DNA of 64,000 bases from positions 248,001-312,000 of the forward strand of contig NZ_CP067102.1 in assembly GCF_016616885.1 (NCBI RefSeq), written 5' to 3'. Positions within the stretch are counted from its first letter, which is position 1; each line of letters begins with the position of its first letter. The DNA is from Bradyrhizobium diazoefficiens (GTDB taxonomy: Bacteria > Pseudomonadota > Alphaproteobacteria > Rhizobiales > Xanthobacteraceae). The position numbers and the translations under genes are program-made. The notes beneath the pieces are model-generated. The model was not told the DNA's origin and searched no databases. It saw only the letters and a program-made list of their open reading frames with translations. Positions 10,152 to 19,332 of the stretch are shown here, piece by piece.

Positions 10152-10551
10152 GGACGCGGCGGAACCGAAACAGGAACCGAAGATCGCCTCACCCCAGCGC
10201 GTCGCCGCGTTCCGCACCGGCATCTCTGCCGAAAGCCGCGCCGCCGCCTATCTCATGGCGAAGGGCTATCGCATACTGGCCAAGCGCTATCGCACCCCGC
10301 ATGGCGAGATCGACCTCGTGGCGCGCCGCCGCAACCTGATCGCCTTCGTCGAGGTCAAGGCGCGCGCCAGCCTCGATGAGGCCGCCTACGCGGTGACGCC
10401 ACGCCAGCAGCAGCGCATCATCGACGCCGCGCAAGGCTGGCTGGCCACGCATCCCGAGCATGCGGAATTCGAATTGCGATTCGACGCCATGCTGATTGCG
10501 CCGCGATCACTTCCACGCCATGTGTTGGCGGCATTCGACGCCTCGACCTGA
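10138..10551 (+). CDS. YraN family protein (UPF0102), endonuclease-like fold
   Basis: A 137-residue protein of the YraN/UPF0102 family, which has a restriction-endonuclease-like fold and unclear function. The core has [24 protein letters not shown] and FVEVKARAS: the E...D...ExK arrangement expected of this fold. The ATG at 10138 lies inside the end of rsmI; a longer upstream reading is an accident of that overlap. It is followed 10 bp later by gshB, so rsmI-yraN-gshB probably form one operon. Confidence 0.9.
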   Translation: MAKTEDAAEPKQEPKIASPQRVAAFRTGISAESRAAAYLMAKGYRILAKRYRTPHGEIDLVARRRNLIAFVEVKARASLDEAAYAVTPRQQQRIIDAAQGWLATHPEHAEFELRFDAMLIAPRSLPRHVLAAFDAST

Positions 10552-10561
10552 AAGGCAGACC

Positions 10562-11506
10562 ATGAAACTGAACGTCGCCGTCCAGATGGACCCCATCGCC
10601 CGCATCAACATCAAGGGCGATTCCACCTTTGCGCTGCTCCTGGAGGCGCAGAAGCGCGGCCACGGCCTGTCCTATTACACGCCCGACAAGCTCTCGATGG
10701 TCGGCGATGAGATCGTCGCGCCGGTCCAGCTCCTGACGGTGCGCGACGAGCCCGGCGATCATTTCACCCTCGGCGAGCCCAGGCGCGAGGCGCTGAACGG
10801 CTTTGACGTGGTGCTGTTGCGCCAGGATCCGCCGTTCGATCTCGCCTACATCACCTCGACGCACCTGCTCGAGCGCATTCACCCGAAGACGCTGGTCGTC
10901 AACGATCCCGCCTCGGTGCGCAACGCGCCCGAAAAGCTGTTCGTGATGAATTTTCCGCAGCTGATGCCGCCGACCCTGATCTCGCGCGACCTCGATGAGA
11001 TCAATGCGTTCCGCGACAAGTACGGTGCCGTCGTGATGAAGCCGCTGCACGGCCATGGCGGCGCCGCGGTATTCCGTGTGATGCCGCAGGACATGAATTT
11101 CGGCTCGCTGTTCGACATGTTCTCGGTCACCTTCAAAGAGGCCTGGGTGATCCAGCAGTTCATCCCCGAGGTGAAGCTCGGCGACAAGCGCATCATCCTG
11201 GTCAATGGCGAGTTCGCCGGCGCAGTGAACCGCGTGCCGGCCACCGACGACCTCCGCTCCAACATGGTGCGCGGCGGCGCGGCAAAGGAGACCGAGCTGA
11301 CCCCGCGCGAGCGCGAGATCTGCGCCACCGTCGGCCCGGCGCTACGCGAGCGCGGACTGCTGTTCGTCGGCATCGACGTCATCAACGGCAACCTCACCGA
11401 AATCAACGTGACCTCGCCCACCGGCATCCGCGCCATCGCGCGGCTCGGCGGCCCCGACGTTGCGGCCAGGATCTGGGACGCGATCGAGCAGAAGCGGGCG
11501 AAGTAG
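10562..11506 (+). CDS. gshB: Glutathione synthetase
   Basis: ATP-grasp ligase joining gamma-glutamylcysteine and glycine to make glutathione; 314 residues, the family length. Visible features: the start [51 protein letters not shown], the ATP-grasp segment [16 protein letters not shown] and the C-terminal [21 protein letters not shown] with metal and nucleotide ligands. The ATG at 10562 lies 10 bases after the yraN stop, preceded by GAAAGG. Confidence 0.97.
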   Translation: MKLNVAVQMDPIARINIKGDSTFALLLEAQKRGHGLSYYTPDKLSMVGDEIVAPVQLLTVRDEPGDHFTLGEPRREALNGFDVVLLRQDPPFDLAYITSTHLLERIHPKTLVVNDPASVRNAPEKLFVMNFPQLMPPTLISRDLDEINAFRDKYGAVVMKPLHGHGGAAVFRVMPQDMNFGSLFDMFSVTFKEAWVIQQFIPEVKLGDKRIILVNGEFAGAVNRVPATDDLRSNMVRGGAAKETELTPREREICATVGPALRERGLLFVGIDVINGNLTEINVTSPTGIRAIARLGGPDVAARIWDAIEQKRAK

Positions 11507-11833
11507 CCGTACTCCGACCTCGTCGTCCTGGTGCAAAGCCAGGACGACACTGATGATGTGGTGCGTCGCTTCGGTCTCATCAGCACTACGCCTCACTAAC
11601 CAACCATTCACTATGCGCCCCGCGCCTCGTGCGAACGCATGAGCGCGCCTGCGTGAATCTACGGAGCCCCTGGCCAAGCGGCTAACGCGGCATTCACCAT
11701 CTGCCCAAAACCCGCGCCGTCACGGACCATCACACTCGGCCCCGCAACACCCCTTATACTTTTACTCCCTACTCATCGATGCCGGGGAACCCGCCAGGTG
11801 CGGTTCGAGTGCCCCGCGTAAGAGTAGAAGCGT
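11507..11833. other. Intergenic region upstream of the Tad pilus genes
   Basis: A 327-bp stretch without a credible gene. A hairpin at 11522-11548 (GTCGTCCTGG/CCAGGACGAC) follows gshB and may end its transcript. An AT-richer segment near 11750-11775 upstream of cpaB is a plausible promoter location, but I cannot name a defined -35/-10 pair. Confidence 0.5.
11522..11548 (+). terminator. Hairpin after gshB
   Basis: Ten-base arms GTCGTCCTGG (11522-11531) and CCAGGACGAC (11539-11548) with a 7-base loop, 16 bp after the gshB stop. No U-run follows. It resembles the arms of repeat family D. Confidence 0.45.
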
Positions 11834-12658
11834 ATGAACACCGCACGCATTGTCGTTCTCGTCATCGCACTGGGCGCCGGCGGCGTCGCTGCGTTTCTGG
11901 CGAGCGGCTACGACAACAAGCCCGCGCCCGCGCTCCCGGTGGCCGAGAAGCTGCCGACGGTCGAGGTGCTCGTCGCCAAATCCGACATTCAGCTCGGCCA
12001 GGCCGTGAAGGCCGAGGATCTGCAATGGCAGACCTGGCCGCAAGCGACCGCAAGCAGCGCCTTCATCCGCCGCGACAGCAGGCCCGACGCACAGACCCAG
12101 ATCGCCGGCTCGATCGCACGCGTGCCGTTGATGCAGGGCGAGCCGATCCGCGAGCAGAAGCTGGTGAGGGCCGACGGCTCCGGCTTCATGGCCGCGATCC
12201 TGCCGAGCGGCATGCGGGCCGTGTCCACCGAGATTTCAGCCGAGACCGCGGCCGGCGGCTTCATCCTGCCGAACGACCGCGTCGACATCGTCCTGACACG
12301 ACGCCTGAAGAATCCCGACGGGGCCAACAATAACGGCTCGACCGGCGGCAATGATTTGATCCTGTCGGAGGTCATCCTAACCAACATCCGCGTGCTCGCG
12401 ATCGATCAGGCGCCGAAGGAGAAGGACGGCCAGAACGCCGTGGTCGGCAAGACGGTCACGCTCGAGCTCCGGCCCGACCAGGTCGCGACGCTCTCGGCCT
12501 CGCGCCAGGGCGGCTCGCTGACACTTGCATTGCGCAGCATCGCCGATGCCAGCGCCTCCGACGGTGGGCTCGAGGACCAGACGTTCAAGCAGCGTTCGAG
12601 CGGCGTGAACGTGATCCGCTACGGCGTGCAGGCGCGACAACTGACGTCACAGAAGTGA
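11834..12658 (+). CDS. cpaB: Flp/Tad pilus assembly protein CpaB (RcpC)
   Basis: A 274-residue inner-membrane-anchored periplasmic protein of the Tad pilus machine. A single N-terminal membrane segment (residues ~5-22, IVVLVIALGAGGVAAFLASG) precedes a SAF-type domain (~44-110; VEVLVAKSDIQLGQAVKAEDL) and the RcpC/CpaB domain with AVSTEISAETAAGGFILPNDRVDIVLTRR (cited in part). It is the first of four co-directional cpa genes with short gaps. Confidence 0.93.
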   Translation: MNTARIVVLVIALGAGGVAAFLASGYDNKPAPALPVAEKLPTVEVLVAKSDIQLGQAVKAEDLQWQTWPQATASSAFIRRDSRPDAQTQIAGSIARVPLMQGEPIREQKLVRADGSGFMAAILPSGMRAVSTEISAETAAGGFILPNDRVDIVLTRRLKNPDGANNNGSTGGNDLILSEVILTNIRVLAIDQAPKEKDGQNAVVGKTVTLELRPDQVATLSASRQGGSLTLALRSIADASASDGGLEDQTFKQRSSGVNVIRYGVQARQLTSQK

Positions 12659-12669
12659 TGGGGACATGA

Positions 12670-14187
12670 ATGAACTACGGGGATAATCGGACGGGCCTGC
12701 GCATTCGGGGGAAGCGCGCTGGCTCGTTCTGGGCTGGGGCAATGCTGATATTGGGGCTGGTCGCAGCCTCCGATCTCGTCCGCGCTGCGGATGCGCCGGT
12801 CGGAGACCAGGCGCCGATGCAGGCGCCAGATCTCGGCGTGTCGCCGGTTGCAACGATCGCGCCGGCGCGAACGCGTTCGCTGTCGCTCGGCATCGGCAAG
12901 TCGGTCGTCATCGACCTGCCGCGCGAGGTCAAGGACGTGCTCGTGGCCGATCCCAAGATCGCCAATGCGGTGATCCGCTCGGCGCAGCGCGCCTATATCA
13001 TCGGCGGCCAGGTCGGCCAGACCAACGTGGTGTTCTTCACCGCCGACGGCCAGCAGGTCGCGTCCTACGACATCGCGGTCAAGCGCGACCTCAACGGCAT
13101 GCGCACGGCACTGCGTCAGTCGCTGCCGGGCGTGCAGATCGAGGGCATCGGCGACAGCGTGATGCTGACCGGCTCGGTGTCGAGCCCGGTCGAGGCCCAG
13201 CAGGCCGGCGAAGTCGCCGCAAAACTCGTCGGCGGCGCCGACAAGGTCGTCAACAACATCATCGTGCGCGGCCGCGACCAGGTGATGCTGAAGGTCGTCG
13301 TCGGCGAAGTCCGCCGCGACATCGTCAAGCAATTGGGCGTCGATCTCAGCGCCAGCCTGAATGCCGGCACCGCGGTGGTGAATTTCAACAATTCCAACCC
13401 GTTCTCGGTCTCTGGCGGCCCGCTGGTCTCCAGCAACGGGCTCGGCGTCGCTGGCCTCGCCAAGGGCGTCGCCACCGTCAGCGCGACCATGCGCGCAATG
13501 GAAAGCGCAGGCGTGATGCGGACACTGGCCGAGCCGAGCCTGACCGCGATCTCCGGTGAATCCGCGACTTTCATCGCGGGCGGCGAATTCCCTATCCCCG
13601 CAGGCTATTCCTGCGATCCGGTCACGCATGTCTGTACCACCCAGATCTCCTACAAGAAGTTCGGTATCTCCCTCAACTTCACGCCGGTCGTGCTCAGCGA
13701 GGGCCGGATCAGCCTGCGCGTGATGACCGAGGTCTCGGAGCTGTCGAACCAGCAGGCGATCACGGTGACGCAGGCGGTGTCGTCGACCGCGAACAACTCC
13801 ATCACCATTCCCTCGATCCAGACCCGCCGCGCCGAGACCACGCTCGAGATTCCCTCGGGCGGCTCGATGGCGATGGCCGGCCTGATCCAGCAGCAGACCA
13901 AGCAAGCCATCAACGGCCTGCCCGGCGTCGACCAGGTACCGATCCTCGGCGCGCTGTTCCGCAGCCAGGACTTCGTCAACAACGAGACCGAGCTGATGGT
14001 GATCGTGACCCCTTATGTGGTGCGCGCGGTCGCCCAGAAGGAATTGTCGCGGCCCGATGACGGCTTCGCGCCCTCCTCGGATGCGCAGTCGGCGCTGCTC
14101 GGCCGCATGAACCGCCTCTACGGCATCGCGCGCCGCACCGATCCGATGGACGGCAACCAGGGCGATTTCGGCTTCATCATCGACTGA
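12670..14187 (+). CDS. cpaC: Flp/Tad pilus secretin CpaC (RcpA)
   Basis: Outer-membrane secretin of the Tad pilus, 505 residues. An N-terminal membrane/signal segment (~19-40) is followed by the pilus-secretin N-terminal domain (SLSLGIGKSVVIDLPREVKD), a BON-like region, and the C-terminal secretin domain carrying VQIEGIGDSVMLTGSVSS and the conserved stretch FGISLNFTPVVLSEGRISL; VPILGALFRSQDF and ELMVIVTPYVVRA are hallmark sequences near the C-terminus. It starts 11 bp after cpaB. Confidence 0.95.
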   Translation: MNYGDNRTGLRIRGKRAGSFWAGAMLILGLVAASDLVRAADAPVGDQAPMQAPDLGVSPVATIAPARTRSLSLGIGKSVVIDLPREVKDVLVADPKIANAVIRSAQRAYIIGGQVGQTNVVFFTADGQQVASYDIAVKRDLNGMRTALRQSLPGVQIEGIGDSVMLTGSVSSPVEAQQAGEVAAKLVGGADKVVNNIIVRGRDQVMLKVVVGEVRRDIVKQLGVDLSASLNAGTAVVNFNNSNPFSVSGGPLVSSNGLGVAGLAKGVATVSATMRAMESAGVMRTLAEPSLTAISGESATFIAGGEFPIPAGYSCDPVTHVCTTQISYKKFGISLNFTPVVLSEGRISLRVMTEVSELSNQQAITVTQAVSSTANNSITIPSIQTRRAETTLEIPSGGSMAMAGLIQQQTKQAINGLPGVDQVPILGALFRSQDFVNNETELMVIVTPYVVRAVAQKELSRPDDGFAPSSDAQSALLGRMNRLYGIARRTDPMDGNQGDFGFIID

Positions 14188-14236
14188 CGCGAACGGTTTG
14201 GGAACCGGGGCAAGACACGGGCAAGAGGGGATAGCG

Positions 14237-14971
14237 ATGACGAAGACAACCGATCGACGTCGCAATTTGCGCATCGCGCTCGCGCTGACGGGGCTCTCCG
14301 TCATGCTGGGAGCCTGCAACACGACCGGCGACGTCGTCACCACCCAGACAGTGCCGACCGACTACCGCATGCGCCACCCGATCGCGGTGCAGGAAGGCAA
14401 GCGCTCGATCGTGATCTTCGTCGGCAAGGCGCGCGGCGGGCTTTCGGCCGCGCAGCACGCCGACGTGATGGGCATTGCCCAGGACTGGGTGCGCGAAGGC
14501 ACCGGCTCCGTCGTCGTCGACGTGCCAAAAGACACCGCGAATTCGCGCGCGGCTGCTGCCACCTACCAGGAAATCCGCACCGTGCTCGGCAGCGGCGGCG
14601 TGCCGTCGCGCGCCATCGTCCAGCATCCCTATAGTCCTGAGGATCCCGCCCTGCTGCCGACCATCCGGCTGAGCTATTCCAAGATCGCCGCGGTCGCCGG
14701 CCCCTGCGGGCTGTGGCCGGAGGACATCGGACCGTCGATCCTCGACCCCGGCTACAACGAGAACCAGCCCTACTTCAATCTCGGCTGCGCCACCCAGCGC
14801 AATCTTGCCGCGATGATCGACAACCCCGCCGACCTCGAGCAGCCGCGCGCGGAGACGCCGGCCTATACCGCACGGCGCGACATCGCCTTCGAGCGCTACC
14901 GCAAGGGCACCTCGACCACGACCACTTATCCCGAGGCTGACAAGGCCAAACTCAGCGATACAGGCAAATGA
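14237..14971 (+). CDS. cpaD: Pilus assembly lipoprotein CpaD
   Basis: A 244-residue outer-membrane-associated lipoprotein of Tad/Flp pili, thought to support the secretin. The signal peptide has a lipobox near residues 22-27 (LSVMLGACN). DYRMRHPIAV and a C-terminal region with NFGCATQRNLAAMIDNPADL-like sequence (here NLGCATQRN) are typical. The ATG at 14237 was chosen over one 13 codons upstream because it gives a compact lipoprotein signal and GAGGGG lies just before it. The stop overlaps the cpaE start by 4 bases (ATGA), indicating coupling. Confidence 0.92.
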   Translation: MTKTTDRRRNLRIALALTGLSVMLGACNTTGDVVTTQTVPTDYRMRHPIAVQEGKRSIVIFVGKARGGLSAAQHADVMGIAQDWVREGTGSVVVDVPKDTANSRAAAATYQEIRTVLGSGGVPSRAIVQHPYSPEDPALLPTIRLSYSKIAAVAGPCGLWPEDIGPSILDPGYNENQPYFNLGCATQRNLAAMIDNPADLEQPRAETPAYTARRDIAFERYRKGTSTTTTYPEADKAKLSDTGK

Positions 14972-16257
14972 CGGGCATCCACGACGAAGAGGCGGACGAT
15001 CCGCGGCATCCCGAAGAACACATTGCGCCGGTTCCCCGGATCTCTGTGCAGGCCTTTTGCGAGACCGAGCAGACGCTCGCCGCGGTGACCGCGGCCGGGG
15101 AGGACCGCCGTCTCGGCAAGGCGCATCTCACCGCCAGGAGCGGCGGCCTCGCCGCGGCGATCGAAGTCTATGACACGATGCCGACGCCGAATGTGATTGT
15201 GATCGAATCCGACGGCACGCGCGACATCCTCGAGGGTCTCGACGACCTCGCCGGCGTCTGCGACCCCGGCACCCGCGTGGTCGTGATCGGCAACCCCAAC
15301 GACACCGCGCCCTATCGCGAGCTGGTGCGTCGCGGCGTCAACGACTACGTGGTCGGGCCGGTCGAAACCCTCGACGTCGTGCGCTCGATCTGCAGCCTGT
15401 TCTCGGCCTCAGAGGCCATCATCACCGGCCGCGTCATCGCCGTCGTCGGTGCCAAGGGCGGCGTCGGCGCCTCCACCGTCGCGCACAACGTGGCCTGGAC
15501 CATCGCGCGCGACCTCGCGCTCGATTCCGTGGTGATCGATCTCGACCTCGCCTTCGGCACCGCCGGCCTCGACTACAACCAGGATCCGCCGCAGGGCATT
15601 GCCAACGCGGTGCTGTCGCAGGACCGGCCGGACACGGCGCTGATGGAGCGCCTGCTCGCCAAATGCACCGAGCGCCTCAGCCTCCTCGCTGCACCGGCCA
15701 CCCTTGATCGCGTCTATGATTTCGGCGCCGAGGCGTTCGACGCGATCTTCGATACGCTGCGCATGACCACGCCCTGCATCGTGCTCGACGTGCCGCATCA
15801 ATGGTCGGCCTGGACCAAGCGCGCGCTGGTCAATGCCGACGACATCGTCATCGTGGCCGAGCCGGATCTCGCGAACTTGCGCAACACCAAGAACATGCTG
15901 AGCGTGCTCAAGGCGGCGCGGCCGAACGACCGGCCGCCGCTCTACTGCATCAACCAGGTCGGCATGCACAAGCGCGCCGAGATCGACGTCAAATCGTTCG
16001 CCAAGACGATGGAGAGCCAGCCGCTCGCGGTGATCCCGTTCGATTCAAAGCTGTTCTCGACCGCCGCCAATAACGGCCAGATGATCGCGGAGGTCTCCAA
16101 GAGCCACCGCACCACCGAGCTGTTCCAGAACATGGCCAACCGCCTCGCCGGGCGCGGCGAGGTGAAGAAGCCGAAGCGTTCGCTGCTCGGACCGCTGCTG
16201 AAGAAGCTGAAGGGCAAGACGGGACGCGGATCGGCGCCGCATCGCAAGGCGTCGTAA
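14968..16257 (+). CDS. cpaE: Pilus assembly protein CpaE (TadZ), ParA/MinD-type ATPase
   Basis: Cytoplasmic localisation factor of the Tad pilus; 429 residues. An N-terminal receiver-like domain (~28-145) is followed by a MinD/ParA-type domain. The Walker A region reads AKGGVGAST (residues 162-170), so the usual lysine in GKS/T is an alanine; the signature lysine earlier in KGGVG is kept. Variant Walker A motifs are known in TadZ/CpaE, so this does not by itself mean a broken gene. The C-terminus is basic (KKPKRSLLGPLLKKLKGK). The motor ATPase gene (cpaF/tadA) that often follows is absent here. Confidence 0.93.
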   Translation: MTGIHDEEADDPRHPEEHIAPVPRISVQAFCETEQTLAAVTAAGEDRRLGKAHLTARSGGLAAAIEVYDTMPTPNVIVIESDGTRDILEGLDDLAGVCDPGTRVVVIGNPNDTAPYRELVRRGVNDYVVGPVETLDVVRSICSLFSASEAIITGRVIAVVGAKGGVGASTVAHNVAWTIARDLALDSVVIDLDLAFGTAGLDYNQDPPQGIANAVLSQDRPDTALMERLLAKCTERLSLLAAPATLDRVYDFGAEAFDAIFDTLRMTTPCIVLDVPHQWSAWTKRALVNADDIVIVAEPDLANLRNTKNMLSVLKAARPNDRPPLYCINQVGMHKRAEIDVKSFAKTMESQPLAVIPFDSKLFSTAANNGQMIAEVSKSHRTTELFQNMANRLAGRGEVKKPKRSLLGPLLKKLKGKTGRGSAPHRKAS

Positions 16258-16302
16258 GCGCGAGCGCGTTGTCGAGCGAGCAAGACTCTCAGCGGCGGCG
16301 GA

Positions 16303-17085
16303 TTACTTCTCCGCCCGCTGCTGCTGCTTCTTCGACAGCAGCTGGCGCAGCGCCGTGACCTTTGCCGCAGCCTGATCCGGCGGCAGATCGGCCTTCACGA
16401 TGGTCTCGGCCTCGGCCTGCTTGCCTTCCAGCCCCAGCACCAGCGCGAGATTGGCTCGCACGCGGGAATCGGCCGGGTTGCGCTGATAGGCGCGGCGCAT
16501 GGTGTCCTCGGCCCGCGGCAGATTGTTCTGGAGCATGTAGGACAGGCCGAGATTGGACAAGACCTGCGGCTCGTCCGGCACGATCTTCAGCGCCGAGGCA
16601 TAATATTGCTGCGCTTCCTCGTTGCGGCCGAGCTGATCGAGCGCGGCGCCCTGCGCCGACAGGATGTGCCAATCGGGATCCTCGGGCGTATGCGCGCGGC
16701 TGAGCACGTCGAAGGCCTGTTGGAAATTGCCGTTGTCGGCGAGCGCGCGGCCGTAGCCGGCAAGCAGCGCCTTGTTGCTGGGATGGGCGAGCACGGCCTG
16801 CTCCATCACCGCGACGGCCTGGGCACGCTGGCCGGTCTCGCGCAGCGCCTTGCCGTAGGCGAGGGCGATGTTGGGATCGCTGGGCCTGGCGCGATAGCGC
16901 TCGCGCAAGCCGTCCATGTCGGGCTTGGCGTCCGCCGTAGCGGCAGGTTCCGATTTCCCGCCGACGCCGAGCGCGCCGGTCACATCCTCCAGGCTCGTGG
17001 TCTGGCAACCGCCGAGGACGAGCACCAGGAGTGCAGGCAACAGCAATCTCGCCGGGGGAGAGACGAGGGACGAACGCTTGGACAT
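16303..17085 (-). CDS. TPR lipoprotein, TadD-like
   Basis: A 260-residue protein convergent with cpaE. A signal peptide with lipobox (LLVLVLGGCQ, Cys about residue 27) predicts outer-membrane lipidation. Several tetratricopeptide repeats follow between residues ~60 and 235 (for example IALAYGKALRETGQRAQAV and VLSNLGLSYMLQNNLPRAE). TadD lipoproteins with this layout act in Tad pilus assembly, and the neighbourhood supports that role. The C-terminus is charged and glutamine-rich (KKQQQRAEK). Confidence 0.85.
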   Translation of the reverse strand: MSKRSSLVSPPARLLLPALLVLVLGGCQTTSLEDVTGALGVGGKSEPAATADAKPDMDGLRERYRARPSDPNIALAYGKALRETGQRAQAVAVMEQAVLAHPSNKALLAGYGRALADNGNFQQAFDVLSRAHTPEDPDWHILSAQGAALDQLGRNEEAQQYYASALKIVPDEPQVLSNLGLSYMLQNNLPRAEDTMRRAYQRNPADSRVRANLALVLGLEGKQAEAETIVKADLPPDQAAAKVTALRQLLSKKQQQRAEK

Positions 17086-17178
17086 ACTCTGATCACCGCC
17101 GGCGGACTGATCAGAGATGCTTTGCCGATTAACGCTAAATTCCCGTTAAGGAAACGCGCCTGTGTGACTTTAATGTTT

Positions 17179-17227
17179 GCGCATGATCTTTTCGGAAAAC
17201 CGCTTCACACTTTTCCGGATCATGCGC
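17179..17227. repeat. Repeat family C element
   Basis: Begins GCGCATGATC and ends GATCATGCGC with perfect complementarity; the interior reads TTTTCGGAAAACCGC... then TTTTCCG, forming nested stems. A near-identical copy is at 19818-19866 and a degraded one at 9138-9185. It lies between the TadD-like gene and the PilZ gene. Confidence 0.8.
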
Positions 17228-17229
17228 GT

Positions 17230-17475
17230 CTAGTCCGTGAATTCAGCACCAAATTCGCAGCCGATGCGCCAGCGCAGGCGGCATTGGCGGGAATAATCAG
17301 GCGCGAAGATGATGGTGAATTGCGGCGGCACTTCCAGAAACTCCGCCACGACCTTCACGCCGCCATCCGAGATATCGGTGATCGTGCAGTCCCGTGGCAG
17401 CGAGCCCGCGCCAAAATGAATCTTGGCAAGCCGGGTACATACCCGACGTTCGCTTCTGCGGCGATTTGCAAGCAT
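17230..17475 (-). CDS. Single-domain PilZ protein (candidate c-di-GMP receptor)
   Basis: An 81-residue protein that is essentially one PilZ domain. It has an arginine-rich N-terminal motif (NRRRSERR, residues 4-11) matching RxxxR and the DISDGG motif (residues 34-39) matching D/NxSxxG, the two elements that bind cyclic di-GMP. Single-domain PilZ proteins act as adaptors through protein contacts. It sits near the Tad genes, and a diguanylate cyclase is encoded at 51005-52702, but a direct link is only a guess. Confidence 0.8.
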   Translation of the reverse strand: MLANRRRSERRVCTRLAKIHFGAGSLPRDCTITDISDGGVKVVAEFLEVPPQFTIIFAPDYSRQCRLRWRIGCEFGAEFTD

Positions 17476-17701
17476 TTGAATTGTTCACCCGTTAGACCAC
17501 GGCCCATCCCGCAGCCCTAGGAGTAGCGGACATTCGTTGGAATGTGCTGAGCGTAGCCGCTCGCATTCGAGGCGTAGTCGAAGCTTAGTGTCTTCGTCCC
17601 GTTTACCGGTCGGTAGGGATTGCGGCGCCTCGCCTTTGTTCTTGCATTGTTCTTGTCAGGGCCATCGACCTCTGCTACCCTCGATTGTGCGAGGGGGCAG
17701 C

Positions 17702-19240
17702 ATGGTCCAGCGGGTTTCGACAGTCGCCTTTGAAGGGATCGAGGCCCGCGCGGTCGACGTGCAGGTGCAGGTCGCGCCGGGCCTGCCGGCGTTCGCCATC
17801 GTCGGCCTTCCCGACAAGGCCGTGTCGGAGGCGCGCGAGCGGGTCCGCTCGGCGCTGATCGCCTCGGGCCTGGCGCTGCCGGCGCGACGGATCATCGTCA
17901 ATCTCGCGCCGGCCGACCTGCCCAAGGAAGGCAGCCATTACGACCTGCCGATCGCCCTCGGGCTAATGGCGGCGATCGGCGCAATCCCGCCGGATGCGCT
18001 GACCGGCTTTACCGTGCTCGGCGAGCTTGGCCTCGACGGCTCGATCGCGCCGGTGGCCGGCGTTTTGCCCGCCGCGATCGGCGCCAATGTGCGCGAGGAA
18101 GGTCTGATCTGTCCGGCGGCCTGCGGCTCGGAAGCCGCATGGGCGAGCCCGGATATCCAGATCGTCGCCGCACACTCGCTGATTCAGATCGCCAATCATT
18201 TCAAGGGCACGCAGGTGTTGTCGCGGCCCGTGCCGAAAGTCCACGAAGCCGCCGCCTCGCCGCTCGATTTGCGCGACATCAAAGGCCAGGAGAGCGCCAA
18301 GCGCGCGCTGGAGATCGCAGCCGCGGGTGGGCATCACCTCCTGATGATCGGCGCGCCCGGTGCCGGCAAATCGATGCTGGCGGCGCGCCTGCCTTCGATC
18401 CTGCCGCCGCTGTCGCCTGGCGAATTGCTCGAGGTCTCGATGATCGCCTCCGTCGCCGGCGAGATCGAGGGTGGCGCGCTGACATCGCAGCGGCCGTTCC
18501 GCTCACCGCATCATTCCGCCAGCATGGCCGCACTCACCGGCGGCGGCGCGCGGGCAAAGCCCGGCGAGATCTCGCTCGCACATCAGGGCGTGCTGTTCCT
18601 CGACGAGCTGCCGGAATTCGATCCGCGCGTGCTGGATTCGCTGCGCCAGCCGCTGGAGAACGGCGAGGTCTCGGTCTCCCGCGCCAATCACCGCGTGACT
18701 TACCCCGCGCGCTTCATGCTGATCGCGGCGATGAACCCGTGCCGCTGCGGCAACGCGTTCGAGCCCGGCTATGCCTGCAAGCGCGGACGCATCGACCGCT
18801 GCAGCGGCGACTACCAGGCACGCATCTCCGGCCCGCTGATGGACCGCATCGATCTGCGCATCGAGGTCCCGGCCGTGACCGCGGCCGATCTGATCCTGCC
18901 GCCGCCGGCCGAAGGCTCCGCTGAGGTCGCCGCGCGCGTGGCGGCGGCGCGGGACATCCAGCTCGCGCGCTATGCGGATGCCGGCCTGCCGCAGGTCCGC
19001 ACCAATGCCGAGGCGCCGGCCTCGGTCCTCGAAGACGTCGCCAAGCCCGACGCGCAGGGACAAAAGCTGCTGCGCGATGCCGCCGAAACCATGCGGCTGT
19101 CGGCGCGCGGCTATCACCGCGTGCTGCGAGTGGCGCGCACGCTCGCCGACCTCGATGGCGCCGACAAGATCGGCCGGCTGCATCTCGCCGAAGCGCTGTC
19201 CTACCGCGCACTCGCGGAGGATGTACGCCAGCTGGCGTGA
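17702..19240 (+). CDS. comM: YifB/ComM family Mg-chelatase-like AAA+ ATPase
   Basis: A 512-residue protein of the ComM/YifB family. In naturally transformable bacteria ComM is a hexameric helicase promoting branch migration during DNA uptake. An N-terminal Lon-protease-like domain (~1-165) is followed by the AAA+ domain with Walker A GAPGAGKS (~218-225), the Walker B LFLDELPEF, and a C-terminal Mg-chelatase domain (NPCRCG and the Cys/Gly-rich stretch near residues 345-365). The ATG at 17702 follows GAGGGGGCAGC and gives the family start MVQRVSTVAFEGIEA. Confidence 0.93.
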   Translation: MVQRVSTVAFEGIEARAVDVQVQVAPGLPAFAIVGLPDKAVSEARERVRSALIASGLALPARRIIVNLAPADLPKEGSHYDLPIALGLMAAIGAIPPDALTGFTVLGELGLDGSIAPVAGVLPAAIGANVREEGLICPAACGSEAAWASPDIQIVAAHSLIQIANHFKGTQVLSRPVPKVHEAAASPLDLRDIKGQESAKRALEIAAAGGHHLLMIGAPGAGKSMLAARLPSILPPLSPGELLEVSMIASVAGEIEGGALTSQRPFRSPHHSASMAALTGGGARAKPGEISLAHQGVLFLDELPEFDPRVLDSLRQPLENGEVSVSRANHRVTYPARFMLIAAMNPCRCGNAFEPGYACKRGRIDRCSGDYQARISGPLMDRIDLRIEVPAVTAADLILPPPAEGSAEVAARVAAARDIQLARYADAGLPQVRTNAEAPASVLEDVAKPDAQGQKLLRDAAETMRLSARGYHRVLRVARTLADLDGADKIGRLHLAEALSYRALAEDVRQLA

Positions 19241-19332
19241 TCATTCCGCGCATCAACCCGGCGGTAACGAGTTTCCTTTACGCTCTGCAAACCATAAGGC
19301 CCATCAGTTCCAGTCCGGGCCCGGCGAGTAGA

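Noticed and set aside
17110..17160. TTAA half-sites upstream of the TadD-like gene resembling a CtrA box
   Set aside because: The two TTAA motifs are 13 bases apart rather than 7, so the full TTAA-N7-TTAA pattern is not met.
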